A DNA stretch of 7,124 nucleotides from Halobacteriovorax sp. (GCA_002686115.1 NZAF01000172.1:1-7124), one strand, 5' to 3'. Shown: positions 1 through 7,033, numbered from the stretch's first letter. Numbers and translations are program-made. The notes: generated from the letters alone by a model not told the origin.

Positions 1-1989
1 GAAGCTCGTTACGGTTCTTATTACGAAGGTGACGGCGATATGATTCAGCTGTCGGGTAACGTGGGCTTGCCACTGTCTGACAAGGGGTTTATCAACCTGT
101 CAGCAGAGTATCGAACCGCAGATGATACTTCTCGTAGTATACAGCGCGCCGATGCCGCAGACCTTATCGCTGCGGGCAACACAGCAGTAGCAGACCCTGC
201 GCAAATCTGGGGATCGCCAGAAATTAAGCACGACATAAAACTTTTTGCTAACTTGGGTTTAGAGCTTTCCGACAGCGCAGAAGCTTATTTGTTTGGTAAC
301 TTTGCAGAGCGTGAAGTTGAGGGTGGTTTCTATTTCCGTAATCCGCATACACGTAGTGGTGTTTATGCGGATCCTGACGGCAATTTGCTTGTCGGTGATT
401 TAACTGGCGATATGTCAGGCAACTGCCCGACCAATATCAATGTTGGTGACAACGTTCTAGAGAACCCAATCTATATCAATCAAGTGCAAAATAACCCGGA
501 TTGTTTCGCGTTTAACGAAATTCTGCCAGGTGGTTTCACGCCACGCTTTGGTGGTACGGTCACCGACATGTCTCTTGTATTTGGTACCCAAGGCGAGTTG
601 GACAACGATATTACCTATGATGTAAGTCTGAACCTTGGCCAAAACGAAGTTGATTTTGCCATAAGCAATACAATTAACCCGTCGCTAGGTCCAGAAACGC
701 CATTCGAGTTTAGCCCAGGTCGTTACACTCAATCTGAGCAAACCCTCGATATTGATTTCACAAAACCTTTTGATGTTGGCTTGTATGAGCCACTGTTCGT
801 GGCAACAGGTTTTCAATACCGCAATGAGAGTTATGAGAGCTTTGCAGGTGATACTGCCTCTTATGAAATAGGTCCGCTGGCGACACAAGGCTTTGGCATT
901 GGCTCAAATGGTTTCCCTGGCTTAGCGGCCAATAGCCAAGGTCGTGTGTCCCGCAACAATATCGCGCTGTATATAGATGCAGAAGCATACATCACTGAAA
1001 ACTTCATGTTAGCGGGTGCGCTACGTTATGAAGATTTCTCTGATTTTGGAGATACAACGAAAGGTAAAATTGCTTTCCGTTGGCAAGCGCTTGAGAACAT
1101 TGCGTTTCGTGGTGCGTTCTCGACCGGCTTTAAAGCGCCTACACTTGGCCAGAGCAATGTGCGTAACGTTACAACAGCATTTGGTACTGGCGGCCAGCTA
1201 ATAGACCGTGCAACGCTACCGCCGACTGACCCTGTGTCACAGCTTAAAGGTGGTGAGCAGCTGACTCCTGAAGAGTCAGAAAGTATTACGTTTGGTGTGG
1301 TTGCAGATTTCGATAATGGACTATTTATCACCGCCGACTACTATAACATTGAGTTGACAGACCGCATCAGTACAGCGTCGGGAATTGCGTTAACTGAAGA
1401 TGATATCGCAACGCTTCTTGAGCAAGGCGTTAATGATGCGTCAAGTTTCTCTGAAATAAGCTTTTTCACCAACGATTTTGATACAACAACGGAAGGCCTC
1501 GATGTTGTTGCAAACTACGCAATGGATATGATGGGCGGTGAGACTAAATTTTCATTAGCCTACAACTGGACTTCAACAGAAGTAGACAGAGCGTCTGACA
1601 ATATCTCTGATTTCCGTATTCGCATGTTGGAAGACAACCTACCTGCAGTGCGCTATAGCGCTACGGCTAATCATACTAATGGCGATTGGCGTTTCTTAGC
1701 GCGCATGAACTACTTTGGAAGTATCTTCGAAGATCACTTAGATTCAGCGCTGCCTATAGAAAAAGTAGGCTCTGAAATTACGTTTGATTTCGAAGTTGCG
1801 TATAACGTTTCAGAACAGTTCACGGTTACGGTTGGTGCGAAAAACGCGTTCGATGAATACCCTGATGAAAACAATAGTGATGCAGGTGGCATTACCTATG
1901 CGCAGATTGCTGGTTCAGCGTATCCAACAACATCACCAATCGGTATCAATGGTGGTTTTTATTACCTAAGAGGTGTTTACACTTTTTAA
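1..1989 (+). CDS. TonB-dependent outer-membrane receptor, 3' part (receptor A)
   Basis: This reading frame is open from base 1 and ends at TAA 1987-1989, so the gene starts upstream of the window; the Met at base 40 is internal. The visible 662 residues are almost entirely the beta-barrel of a TonB-dependent receptor, which imports a scarce ligand across the outer membrane using TonB/ExbB/ExbD energy. It aligns throughout with the barrel of receptor B (3999-6920). Shared blocks include GGFYFRNP, PGGFTPRFGG, NPSLGP, IGSNGFPG, TGFKAPT.GQSNV, LPPTD, LTPEES, TNDFDT and RMLEDNLP. Its first residues match receptor B just after the plug signature, so signal peptide, any STN domain, TonB box and plug lie outside the window. 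It ends in YTF, with the C-terminal aromatic residue expected for BAM-dependent insertion. Two cysteines (window residues 142 and 168) lie in a probable outer loop. Codons are mainly GGT/GGC for Gly and CGT for Arg, suggesting strong expression. The ligand is unknown, and whether it has an STN domain cannot be seen. Confidence 0.95.
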   Translation, partial: EARYGSYYEGDGDMIQLSGNVGLPLSDKGFINLSAEYRTADDTSRSIQRADAADLIAAGNTAVADPAQIWGSPEIKHDIKLFANLGLELSDSAEAYLFGNFAEREVEGGFYFRNPHTRSGVYADPDGNLLVGDLTGDMSGNCPTNINVGDNVLENPIYINQVQNNPDCFAFNEILPGGFTPRFGGTVTDMSLVFGTQGELDNDITYDVSLNLGQNEVDFAISNTINPSLGPETPFEFSPGRYTQSEQTLDIDFTKPFDVGLYEPLFVATGFQYRNESYESFAGDTASYEIGPLATQGFGIGSNGFPGLAANSQGRVSRNNIALYIDAEAYITENFMLAGALRYEDFSDFGDTTKGKIAFRWQALENIAFRGAFSTGFKAPTLGQSNVRNVTTAFGTGGQLIDRATLPPTDPVSQLKGGEQLTPEESESITFGVVADFDNGLFITADYYNIELTDRISTASGIALTEDDIATLLEQGVNDASSFSEISFFTNDFDTTTEGLDVVANYAMDMMGGETKFSLAYNWTSTEVDRASDNISDFRIRMLEDNLPAVRYSATANHTNGDWRFLARMNYFGSIFEDHLDSALPIEKVGSEITFDFEVAYNVSEQFTVTVGAKNAFDEYPDENNSDAGGITYAQIAGSAYPTTSPIGINGGFYYLRGVYTF

Positions 1990-2036
1990 TCGCTTTTACT
2001 AGCGAGACCAACTTTCACAAATGTTTCGAAGTGTAG

Positions 2037-2064
2037 GGGGAGTGCATGCTCCCCTTTTATTTTT
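2037..2064 (+). terminator. Rho-independent terminator after receptor A
   Basis: The stem GGGGAG (2037-2042) pairs with CTCCCC (2049-2054) around the six-base loop TGCATG, and TTTTATTTTT (2055-2064) follows directly. It lies 48 bases after the stop of receptor A. It should end that transcript and separate it from the sigma-factor gene, which then needs its own promoter in 2065-2155. Confidence 0.88.
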
Positions 2065-2084
2065 ACGCTGTGACGATCAATTAA

Positions 2085-2113
2085 GTGAAAAGTAGCAATA
2101 AAACAGGCATTAT
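2085..2113 (+). promoter_or_regulatory. Possible sigma-70-like promoter for the sigma/anti-sigma pair
   Basis: GTGAAA (2085-2090) and CATTAT (2108-2113) are 17 bases apart, and each matches the sigma-70 consensus at four of six positions. The pair lies between the terminator and the sigma-factor start, where a promoter must exist if the terminator works. The match is weak, and other AT-rich boxes nearby (for example TATTAA at 2132-2137) could serve instead. Confidence 0.2.
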
Positions 2114-2119
2114 TTGCCT
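2105..2119 (+). repeat. Short inverted repeat upstream of the sigma-factor gene
   Basis: AGGCA (2105-2109) and TGCCT (2115-2119) are perfect inverted arms around TTATT. The repeat lies 37 bases before the sigma-factor ATG and overlaps the possible -10 box at 2108-2113. No T-rich tract follows, so it is not a terminator. It could be an operator for the sigma/anti-sigma pair or a chance dyad. No known regulator consensus is recognised. Confidence 0.3.
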
Positions 2120-2155
2120 ACCGTAATTAATTATTAACACGCACTGATTATTATT

Positions 2156-2716
2156 ATGACGAAAAAGTCGACAGTAGCAGAAACCTTCGTAAGATATCGC
2201 GCTAAGCTAATGCGTGCGGTGGGTTCTATTGTTGGTGCCGACGACATTGAGGACATCGTCCAAGAAGCTTTTATAAAAAGCTACGAAGCAGAATTAAAAC
2301 AAGAAATTCAATATGAGCGGACATACATGCTCAAAACAGCGCGTAATTTAGCGCTGAACCATGTTGCGAAAGCAGAAAATAAAAACAAGCAGCCGCTCGA
2401 TGACATGGACCTTCTGCCCTATGAACTCGTAGGGTACAGTTTAGAGAAAAATGTAGAGAGTAAAGAGCGCTTTATCCATTTTTGCCGAGCGACAGATACA
2501 CTGTCTGCCGATGTAAAGCGCGTGTTCTTACTCAAGAAAGTGTACGGCATGCGGCAAAAAGAAATAGCAGAGCTCGTGGGACTTAGCGAGAGTACTGTAG
2601 AGAAGCATGTCGCAAAAGGATTAATGATGTGCTCCAAATATTTAGCGGAGCTTTCATCGGACAGTGCCCCTTCCAGTGTCACTGCTACCGCGACTCAGGA
2701 CATAAGCAGTAGTTAA
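2156..2716 (+). CDS. ECF sigma factor, FecI type
   Basis: The 186-residue protein is a small group IV (ECF) sigma factor with only regions 2 and 4. Region 2 spans about residues 8-76: the core-binding helix DIEDIVQEAFIKSYE is at 30-44, and the -10-recognising part around YMLKTARNLALNHV is at 57-70. Region 4 spans about 112-163, with the -35-binding helix-turn-helix RQKEIAELVGLSESTVEKHV at 133-152. The FecR-type gene starts one base after its stop, and an STN-bearing receptor follows, so FecI-type function in cell-surface signalling is well supported. It should direct RNA polymerase to receptor promoters when FecR is triggered. The ATG at 2156 is chosen because it puts region 2 at the usual distance from the N-terminus, although no clear Shine-Dalgarno sequence precedes it. 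After region 4 there is a Ser/Thr-rich tail (167-186) that looks unstructured. The symbol fecI is withheld because the ligand is unknown. Confidence 0.93.
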   Translation: MTKKSTVAETFVRYRAKLMRAVGSIVGADDIEDIVQEAFIKSYEAELKQEIQYERTYMLKTARNLALNHVAKAENKNKQPLDDMDLLPYELVGYSLEKNVESKERFIHFCRATDTLSADVKRVFLLKKVYGMRQKEIAELVGLSESTVEKHVAKGLMMCSKYLAELSSDSAPSSVTATATQDISSS

Positions 2717-2717
2717 C

Positions 2718-3773
2718 ATGAATAATATTCGCCAATTTTCCAGCAAAGAAGATATTCAAGAGCACGCCTGCCTCTGGATAAGCCGCATTGATCGCGGCTT
2801 AAACGGTGACGAAAAAGTAGCATTAGACACATGGCTGAGAGAAAGTAATGCGCACCGCCAAGCATTGTTAGATGCTGCCAGTTTGTGGGACGATATGTCG
2901 GTGCTCAATGAATTAAGCGGCCTGTTTCCACAACCATCAGCTCGTCATGCTTCTAAAAAGCGTGGCCTAGCCAAAAACATAGTATGGGGCATGGCCGCCA
3001 CTTTCTTAGTAATGGCCGTAGCGGTTGGTATTATTGTTCAGCGCACATGGTTAGATAATGCGTCTCAGTTTGCTACTGTGAATCAAAAAGTACAAACAGG
3101 CGTAGGTGAGCAAAAAAATGTCACGTTGGCCGATGGTTCGAAACTCCACTTAAACACTAATTCGTTAGTCACGGTAGATTTTTCTTCAACGTCACGAAAT
3201 ATTGTTTTGTTGAAAGGCGAAGCGCATTTCGAAGTAGCGCACGACACAGCGCGTCCTTTTTCTGTCACGGCAGGAAACAACACGGTAACTGCGGTAGGTA
3301 CAGCGTTTAATCTACAATATGTTGACGACAATGCTTTTGAACTTGTTGTCACTGAAGGAAAAGTGCTAGTTAAAGACCGTTTTAGAGCTACATCATCGAA
3401 CGAGTCGTTGTTTGGAAAGCGCCCAGTTACGGAAGAAGGGTTGCTGATGTTCGCGGGAGAAAAAGCCACAGTCCTTGGTAAAGTGGAAGCGCGTGAAAGC
3501 ATGTCGCAAAATGAAATCGATGACGATTTAGCCTGGCAGCAGGGTATGATTGTTTTCAAAGGCGAGCCATTGGAGTCTGTACTTATCGAGATTGGCAGAT
3601 ACACGCCGGTGCGTTTTCATATTTCAGATGATAACCTGCGAAAACGCAGAGTTGCGGGCTATTTCAAAGTGGGCGATATAGATGGTTTGCTATCGGCGCT
3701 AGAAAGTAGTTTTAGCATCAAACACGAAAAAGTGACCGACACAAGTATTGAGCTAAGCGCAAAGAAAGGTTAA
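2718..3773 (+). CDS. FecR-type transmembrane anti-sigma regulator
   Basis: The 351-residue inner-membrane protein carries the periplasmic signal to the adjacent sigma factor. The cytoplasmic N-terminal domain (about 14-65, DUF4880 type) has tryptophans at 20, 39 and 57, resembling the conserved Trp residues of the FecR sigma-binding region. A basic stretch (80-86, with K/R) precedes one membrane span at about 88-108. The periplasmic FecR domain (about 125-220) contains LADGSKLHLNTNS (137-149), GEAHFEV (167-173) and VGTAFNL (193-199). The C-terminal part (about 272-350, DUF4974 type) has the familiar AWQQGMIVFKGEPL (272-285) and an STN/secretin-like fold that should meet the receptor's STN domain. 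Gly194-Thr195 occupies the position where Pseudomonas FecR-like proteins such as FoxR self-cleave. It starts one base after the sigma-factor stop and lacks a well-placed Shine-Dalgarno, so translational coupling is likely. Whether it only inhibits or also assists its sigma factor cannot be told from sequence. Confidence 0.93.
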   Translation: MNNIRQFSSKEDIQEHACLWISRIDRGLNGDEKVALDTWLRESNAHRQALLDAASLWDDMSVLNELSGLFPQPSARHASKKRGLAKNIVWGMAATFLVMAVAVGIIVQRTWLDNASQFATVNQKVQTGVGEQKNVTLADGSKLHLNTNSLVTVDFSSTSRNIVLLKGEAHFEVAHDTARPFSVTAGNNTVTAVGTAFNLQYVDDNAFELVVTEGKVLVKDRFRATSSNESLFGKRPVTEEGLLMFAGEKATVLGKVEARESMSQNEIDDDLAWQQGMIVFKGEPLESVLIEIGRYTPVRFHISDDNLRKRRVAGYFKVGDIDGLLSALESSFSIKHEKVTDTSIELSAKKG

Positions 3774-3776
3774 ATA

Positions 3777-3789
3777 TTCTTTGAAAGAA
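3777..3789. repeat. Palindrome TTCTTTGAAAGAA just after the FecR-type gene
   Basis: TTCTTT and AAAGAA are perfect inverted arms around a single G. With a one-base centre it cannot form a useful RNA hairpin, so any role would be as a protein-binding DNA dyad. It starts four bases after the FecR stop, in the leader of receptor B. I recognise no regulator for it, and AT-rich DNA produces such dyads by chance. Confidence 0.25.
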
Positions 3790-3838
3790 AAGCGATGTTC
3801 ACTAATCGTTATTGGCATCAATATATTTAATGTGACAA

Positions 3839-3844
3839 TATAAT
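3839..3844 (+). promoter_or_regulatory. TATAAT box, possible -10 element for receptor B
   Basis: This is an exact match to the sigma-70 -10 consensus in the leader of receptor B. The best -35-like sequence, TTGGCA at 3812-3817, lies 21 bases upstream, which is too far for a normal promoter, and correctly spaced hexamers are poor. I see no convincing FecI-type promoter (GGAAAT-like -35) in the leader. The box supports transcription starting near 3851, but it could be chance in an AT-rich stretch. Confidence 0.3.
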
Positions 3845-3871
3845 TAAAATTATAAGCACATTGATTTTAAT
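3843..3871. repeat. AT-rich inverted repeat overlapping the TATAAT box
   Basis: ATTAAAAT (3843-3850) and ATTTTAAT (3864-3871) are perfect eight-base inverted arms separated by 13 bases. The left arm overlaps the TATAAT box by two bases. If that box is a promoter, the repeat would cover the transcription start, a typical repressor position. The arms are only A and T, so chance is a serious alternative. Confidence 0.25.
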
Positions 3872-3924
3872 CTTGCACGACGGCTATTTTGCGATAATTA
3901 AGCAATTGAAAAAAGCGATAAAAA

Positions 3925-3950
3925 GACTGAATACTTTTGAGTATTCGGTT
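3925..3950 (+). promoter_or_regulatory. Strong hairpin in the receptor B leader
   Basis: GAATACT (3929-3935) and AGTATTC (3940-3946) pair perfectly around the loop TTTG. The stem extends outward by T-G, C-G, A-T and G-T pairs to 11 pairs, four of them A-T or wobble at the base. It ends 48 bases before the preferred start codon at 3999. The sequence after it (CGTTTGGTCTTG) is moderately T-rich but has no proper T tract, so it is at best a weak attenuator. It could instead stabilise the mRNA or affect translation. If translation starts further upstream, the hairpin lies inside the coding region. Confidence 0.45.
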
Positions 3951-3998
3951 CGTTTGGTCTTGCATAAAATTGCGTTCAAGCCTCCTTGCTCCTCAATA

Positions 3999-6920
3999 AT
4001 GTCGCCGTTGAACCTCGTCTCAAGCGTCTGCCTGCTCTTGATTACGACGCAATCAATTTTTGCACAAGAGGATGACCGCTCCGCTGTTGACCGCGTGCAG
4101 CAGTCAGGGCCCGACGCTTTTAGTTTTTCTATACCTGCACAAAACGCAAATGAAGCGTTAACCGAACTGGCTAAACAAGCTAATACCACACTTCTGTTTC
4201 CTTTCGATTTGGCAAAAAAAGTAACGACTAATGCGTTAAGCGGCACTTTTACGTTGAGTGAAGCCCTGGTTCAGCTGCTAAAGGGCACTGAGCTGGCAGT
4301 GGTAACCGATGAAAGTGGTACGTTAAGTATTCGGTCTCGCGATTCATTAGTAACGAAGAACATTCAGATTGATACCAAGGAAAAAAAGGCTGAGGAAGGG
4401 GCGAATGGACTAGAAAAAATTGCTGTTGTCGGTACGCGCAACACGCCTCGAAGCGCAGTAGATTCAGCCGTTCCATTAGATGTTATTGGTGCTGACTCGT
4501 TGAATTCACAGGGCAACAGCGATGTAATATCAATGTTAAGCGTGATGGTTCCTTCACTCAATGTTAATGATCAGCCTATAAACGATGCGAGCAGTCTAGT
4601 GAGACCAGCAAACCTTCGGGGGATGTCATCTGATCACACGTTACTGTTGTTGAATGGTAAACGACGTCACCGCTCTGCCGTTATAACGTTTTTAGGTGGC
4701 GGGTTATCAGATGGTGCACAGGGGCCAGATATCTCGGTTATCCCTGCATATGCATTGAAACAGGTAGAGGTGCTTAGGGACGGGGCAGCGGCACAATATG
4801 GGTCAGATGCGATAGCAGGTGTCATCAACTTTGCACTTAAAGATGCCCGTGAAGGAGGAAGTGTCGCCCTAAAAGTCGGTGGTTACAGCGAAGGCGATGG
4901 TGAACTGTTACAACTTCAGCTCAACAGGGGCTTCGCGATAGGACAACAAGGCTTTTTGAACGCAACCGCGGAATATCGACAACAAAACGGCACGTCGCGC
5001 TCTGTGCAGCGTGATGATGCTTCAGACCTCATCGTTCAGGGAAATAGCTTCATTACTTCACCGGCTCAAATCTGGGGAGCACTTGACGTAAACGAAGACA
5101 TAAAGCTAGCGCTCAACGCAGGTATTGATATTTCGACAACGTCTCATTTTTATAGCTTTGCGACAGTGGCTAGACGAGAAATAAACGGCGGGTTTTATTT
5201 TCGAAATCCACAAACCCGGGAAGGGGTATTTAGCCGAACCGATCCAAATACCAATGAGCGTCGCCTTATAGTCGCTGACCTAGATGGGATAGATAATGGT
5301 ATCACCTGCCCGTCAATAACCTTATCGAGCGAAAATGTATTAGAAAACGAAAACTATCTGCTTATCGCTGACAATACGACAGCGCTTGGAGCAAATTGCT
5401 TTGCCTTTAATGAATGGTTCCCTGGTGGGTTTACGCCTCGATTTGGTGGGACCATTACGGACGCCTCCATTGCGATGGGACTGAAGTACGAATTACCTCA
5501 AGGTTGGGCGATGGACATTAGTACAATGCTTGGGTACAGCGATATAGAATATACTATCTCAAGTACAGTAAACCCTTCGCTCGGCCCACAAACACCCACA
5601 GCCTTCTCGCCTGGTGGCGTTTCACAAGTTGAGCGAACCCTGAATTTAGACTTTACCAAACTTATTCAAACCATTTTCGAAGACCCTGTGAGTATTGCTG
5701 TGGGAGGGGAGTGGCGAAAAGAGACCTATTTCCAAAAAGCCGGTGATGAAGCCTCATATATCGCAGGCCCATTCGCACTTGAGCCTCCAATTGGTTTAAG
5801 CCAAGGTTTTTCGATTGGCTCGAATGGTTTTCCAGGCTACCAACCGCAGTCTGCCGGTCACTGGAGTCGCAGTAATTGGGCTTTTTACGCTGATTTGGAA
5901 TTTTATATTAACGATGCGTGGCAAATGGGGTTAGCAACACGGTTAGAGCATTTCAGTGACTTCGGATCAACGTTCGATGGTAAGCTCAGCACCCGTTACA
6001 AAGTCAATGACACGTTTGCTTTGCGGGGCTCTGTAAATACAGGTTTTAAAGCGCCAACCGTGGGGCAAAGCAACGTGATAAACGTAACGACAGCCTATGG
6101 CCTTAACGGCTTGGAAGATCAAGCTACGCTGCCGCCAACCGATCTTATCTCGCTTCAGCTTGGCGCTACGCCGCTTACTCCTGAAGAATCTGTAAATTTC
6201 AGCGTAGGTTTGGTTATGCAAACCAGCGAGAACTTCTTTGCTACGCTCGATTACTTTAATATCCGTCTTTCTGATCGCATAAGTACAACATCAGCTATTT
6301 CTTTAACCGATGACGACGTAAACGCGCTTGTTGCTCAGGGCCGCCCCGATGCGGCTAGATACAATTCAGCTAAATACTTTACTAATGATTTTGACACTAA
6401 AACACAAGGTGTCGATTTAGTGGTTAATTACAATTTTGTCTTTAATGACTGGTCAAATGCTTTACTTGTTGCCTATAACTGGACAGACACGCAAGTAGAG
6501 CGCGTTACTCTTTACCCAATCAACGGCGAAATTGAGCTTCAGCCTAACCTCACTGAGGCGAGAATACGAATGTTGGAAGACAATCTTCCTGCCCATCGAG
6601 GCAGCATTACGCTTGAACAATCCAAAGATGAGTGGGTATTTACTTGGCGACTAAATTATTACGGAAAATTTTATGAAGATCACCTTGATGCTTCAGCAGG
6701 CCTAGATATTTATGGTAGTGCACTTACTACCTTTGATGCCCAATTAGCTTGGGCCGTATCACCAGACATTCAGCTTACGTTAGGCGCGCAAAACTTATTC
6801 GATGCATTGCCGCAGGAAAATCCATTTCGAGGAGAGGTTGGTGCGCTGTATCCTCCGACGTCCCCCGGCGGTATAAATGGTGCGTTCTACTATGCCGGCA
6901 TAGCATACACGTTTGAATAG
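3999..6920 (+). CDS. STN-domain TonB-dependent receptor, signal transducer (receptor B)
   Basis: This complete outer-membrane receptor is 973 residues from ATG 3999 to TAG 6918. A hydrophobic signal sequence ends at SIFA|QEDD (cut after residue 22). The STN domain (about 40-112, FSFSIPAQNANEALTELA onward) is the periplasmic part that contacts FecR-type proteins. A TonB-box-like EKIAVVGTR (139-147) precedes the plug (about 151-281), which contains LLLNGKRRHRSAV (216-228) and VLRDGAAAQYGSDAIAGVIN (258-277). The barrel (about 284-973) ends YTFE, one residue past the usual C-terminal Phe. It should import its ligand and signal to the FecR/FecI-type pair just upstream. Start choice: the frame stays open upstream, with TTG at 3861, 3906 and 3960 also possible. 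None has a clear Shine-Dalgarno. ATG 3999 fits the signal peptide but leaves an n-region without Lys/Arg. TTG 3960 would add His and two Lys. Mature cysteines are only 437 and 467. The ligand is unknown, and no heme-receptor FRAP/NPNL motif is seen. Confidence 0.93.
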   Translation: MSPLNLVSSVCLLLITTQSIFAQEDDRSAVDRVQQSGPDAFSFSIPAQNANEALTELAKQANTTLLFPFDLAKKVTTNALSGTFTLSEALVQLLKGTELAVVTDESGTLSIRSRDSLVTKNIQIDTKEKKAEEGANGLEKIAVVGTRNTPRSAVDSAVPLDVIGADSLNSQGNSDVISMLSVMVPSLNVNDQPINDASSLVRPANLRGMSSDHTLLLLNGKRRHRSAVITFLGGGLSDGAQGPDISVIPAYALKQVEVLRDGAAAQYGSDAIAGVINFALKDAREGGSVALKVGGYSEGDGELLQLQLNRGFAIGQQGFLNATAEYRQQNGTSRSVQRDDASDLIVQGNSFITSPAQIWGALDVNEDIKLALNAGIDISTTSHFYSFATVARREINGGFYFRNPQTREGVFSRTDPNTNERRLIVADLDGIDNGITCPSITLSSENVLENENYLLIADNTTALGANCFAFNEWFPGGFTPRFGGTITDASIAMGLKYELPQGWAMDISTMLGYSDIEYTISSTVNPSLGPQTPTAFSPGGVSQVERTLNLDFTKLIQTIFEDPVSIAVGGEWRKETYFQKAGDEASYIAGPFALEPPIGLSQGFSIGSNGFPGYQPQSAGHWSRSNWAFYADLEFYINDAWQMGLATRLEHFSDFGSTFDGKLSTRYKVNDTFALRGSVNTGFKAPTVGQSNVINVTTAYGLNGLEDQATLPPTDLISLQLGATPLTPEESVNFSVGLVMQTSENFFATLDYFNIRLSDRISTTSAISLTDDDVNALVAQGRPDAARYNSAKYFTNDFDTKTQGVDLVVNYNFVFNDWSNALLVAYNWTDTQVERVTLYPINGEIELQPNLTEARIRMLEDNLPAHRGSITLEQSKDEWVFTWRLNYYGKFYEDHLDASAGLDIYGSALTTFDAQLAWAVSPDIQLTLGAQNLFDALPQENPFRGEVGALYPPTSPGGINGAFYYAGIAYTFE

Positions 6921-7033
6921 CATACGGTGTTAAGACGTTATTTTAACGAGAACGTAGACCAATCGCGGTCGTAATATACAAAAGCGTAGAGTGATATGTG
7001 ACTATAGGTATAGAGGAGTTTGGAAAATACTGC

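Noticed and set aside
1990..2005. TCGCT...AGCGA hairpin directly after receptor A
   Set aside because: A five-pair stem without a T tract; the real terminator is the GC-rich one at 2037-2064.
3083..3604. A 173-codon open frame on the minus strand inside the FecR-type gene
   Set aside because: It is antisense to a well-supported FecR domain, has no recognisable motif, and looks like a by-product of the codon pattern on the plus strand.
3892..3909. GATAATTAAGCAATTG as a Fur box in the receptor B leader
   Set aside because: Only the first hexamer fits; the remainder does not follow the GATAAT/ATTATC pattern.
3884..4246. A 120-codon minus-strand frame across the receptor B leader and STN domain
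   Set aside because: It overlaps the signal peptide and STN coding sequence and shows no domain-like features.
3940..4335. Direct repeat AGTATTCGGT at 3940-3949 and 4326-4335
   Set aside because: Ten bases, two copies, one inside the STN coding sequence; most likely chance.
1..6920. Heme receptor identity for either TonB-dependent receptor
   Set aside because: The FRAP and NPNL motifs with their histidine, characteristic of heme receptors, are not present in the barrels.
6936..6948. CGTTA-TTT-TAACG inverted repeat after receptor B as a terminator
   Set aside because: The stem is five pairs, mostly A-T, and no T tract follows on either strand. The 113 bases between receptor B and bfd hold no convincing terminator.
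7002..7013. CTATAGGTATAG dyad between receptor B and bfd
   Set aside because: The two-base centre makes it too tight for an RNA hairpin, and there is no neighbouring promoter or known operator pattern.
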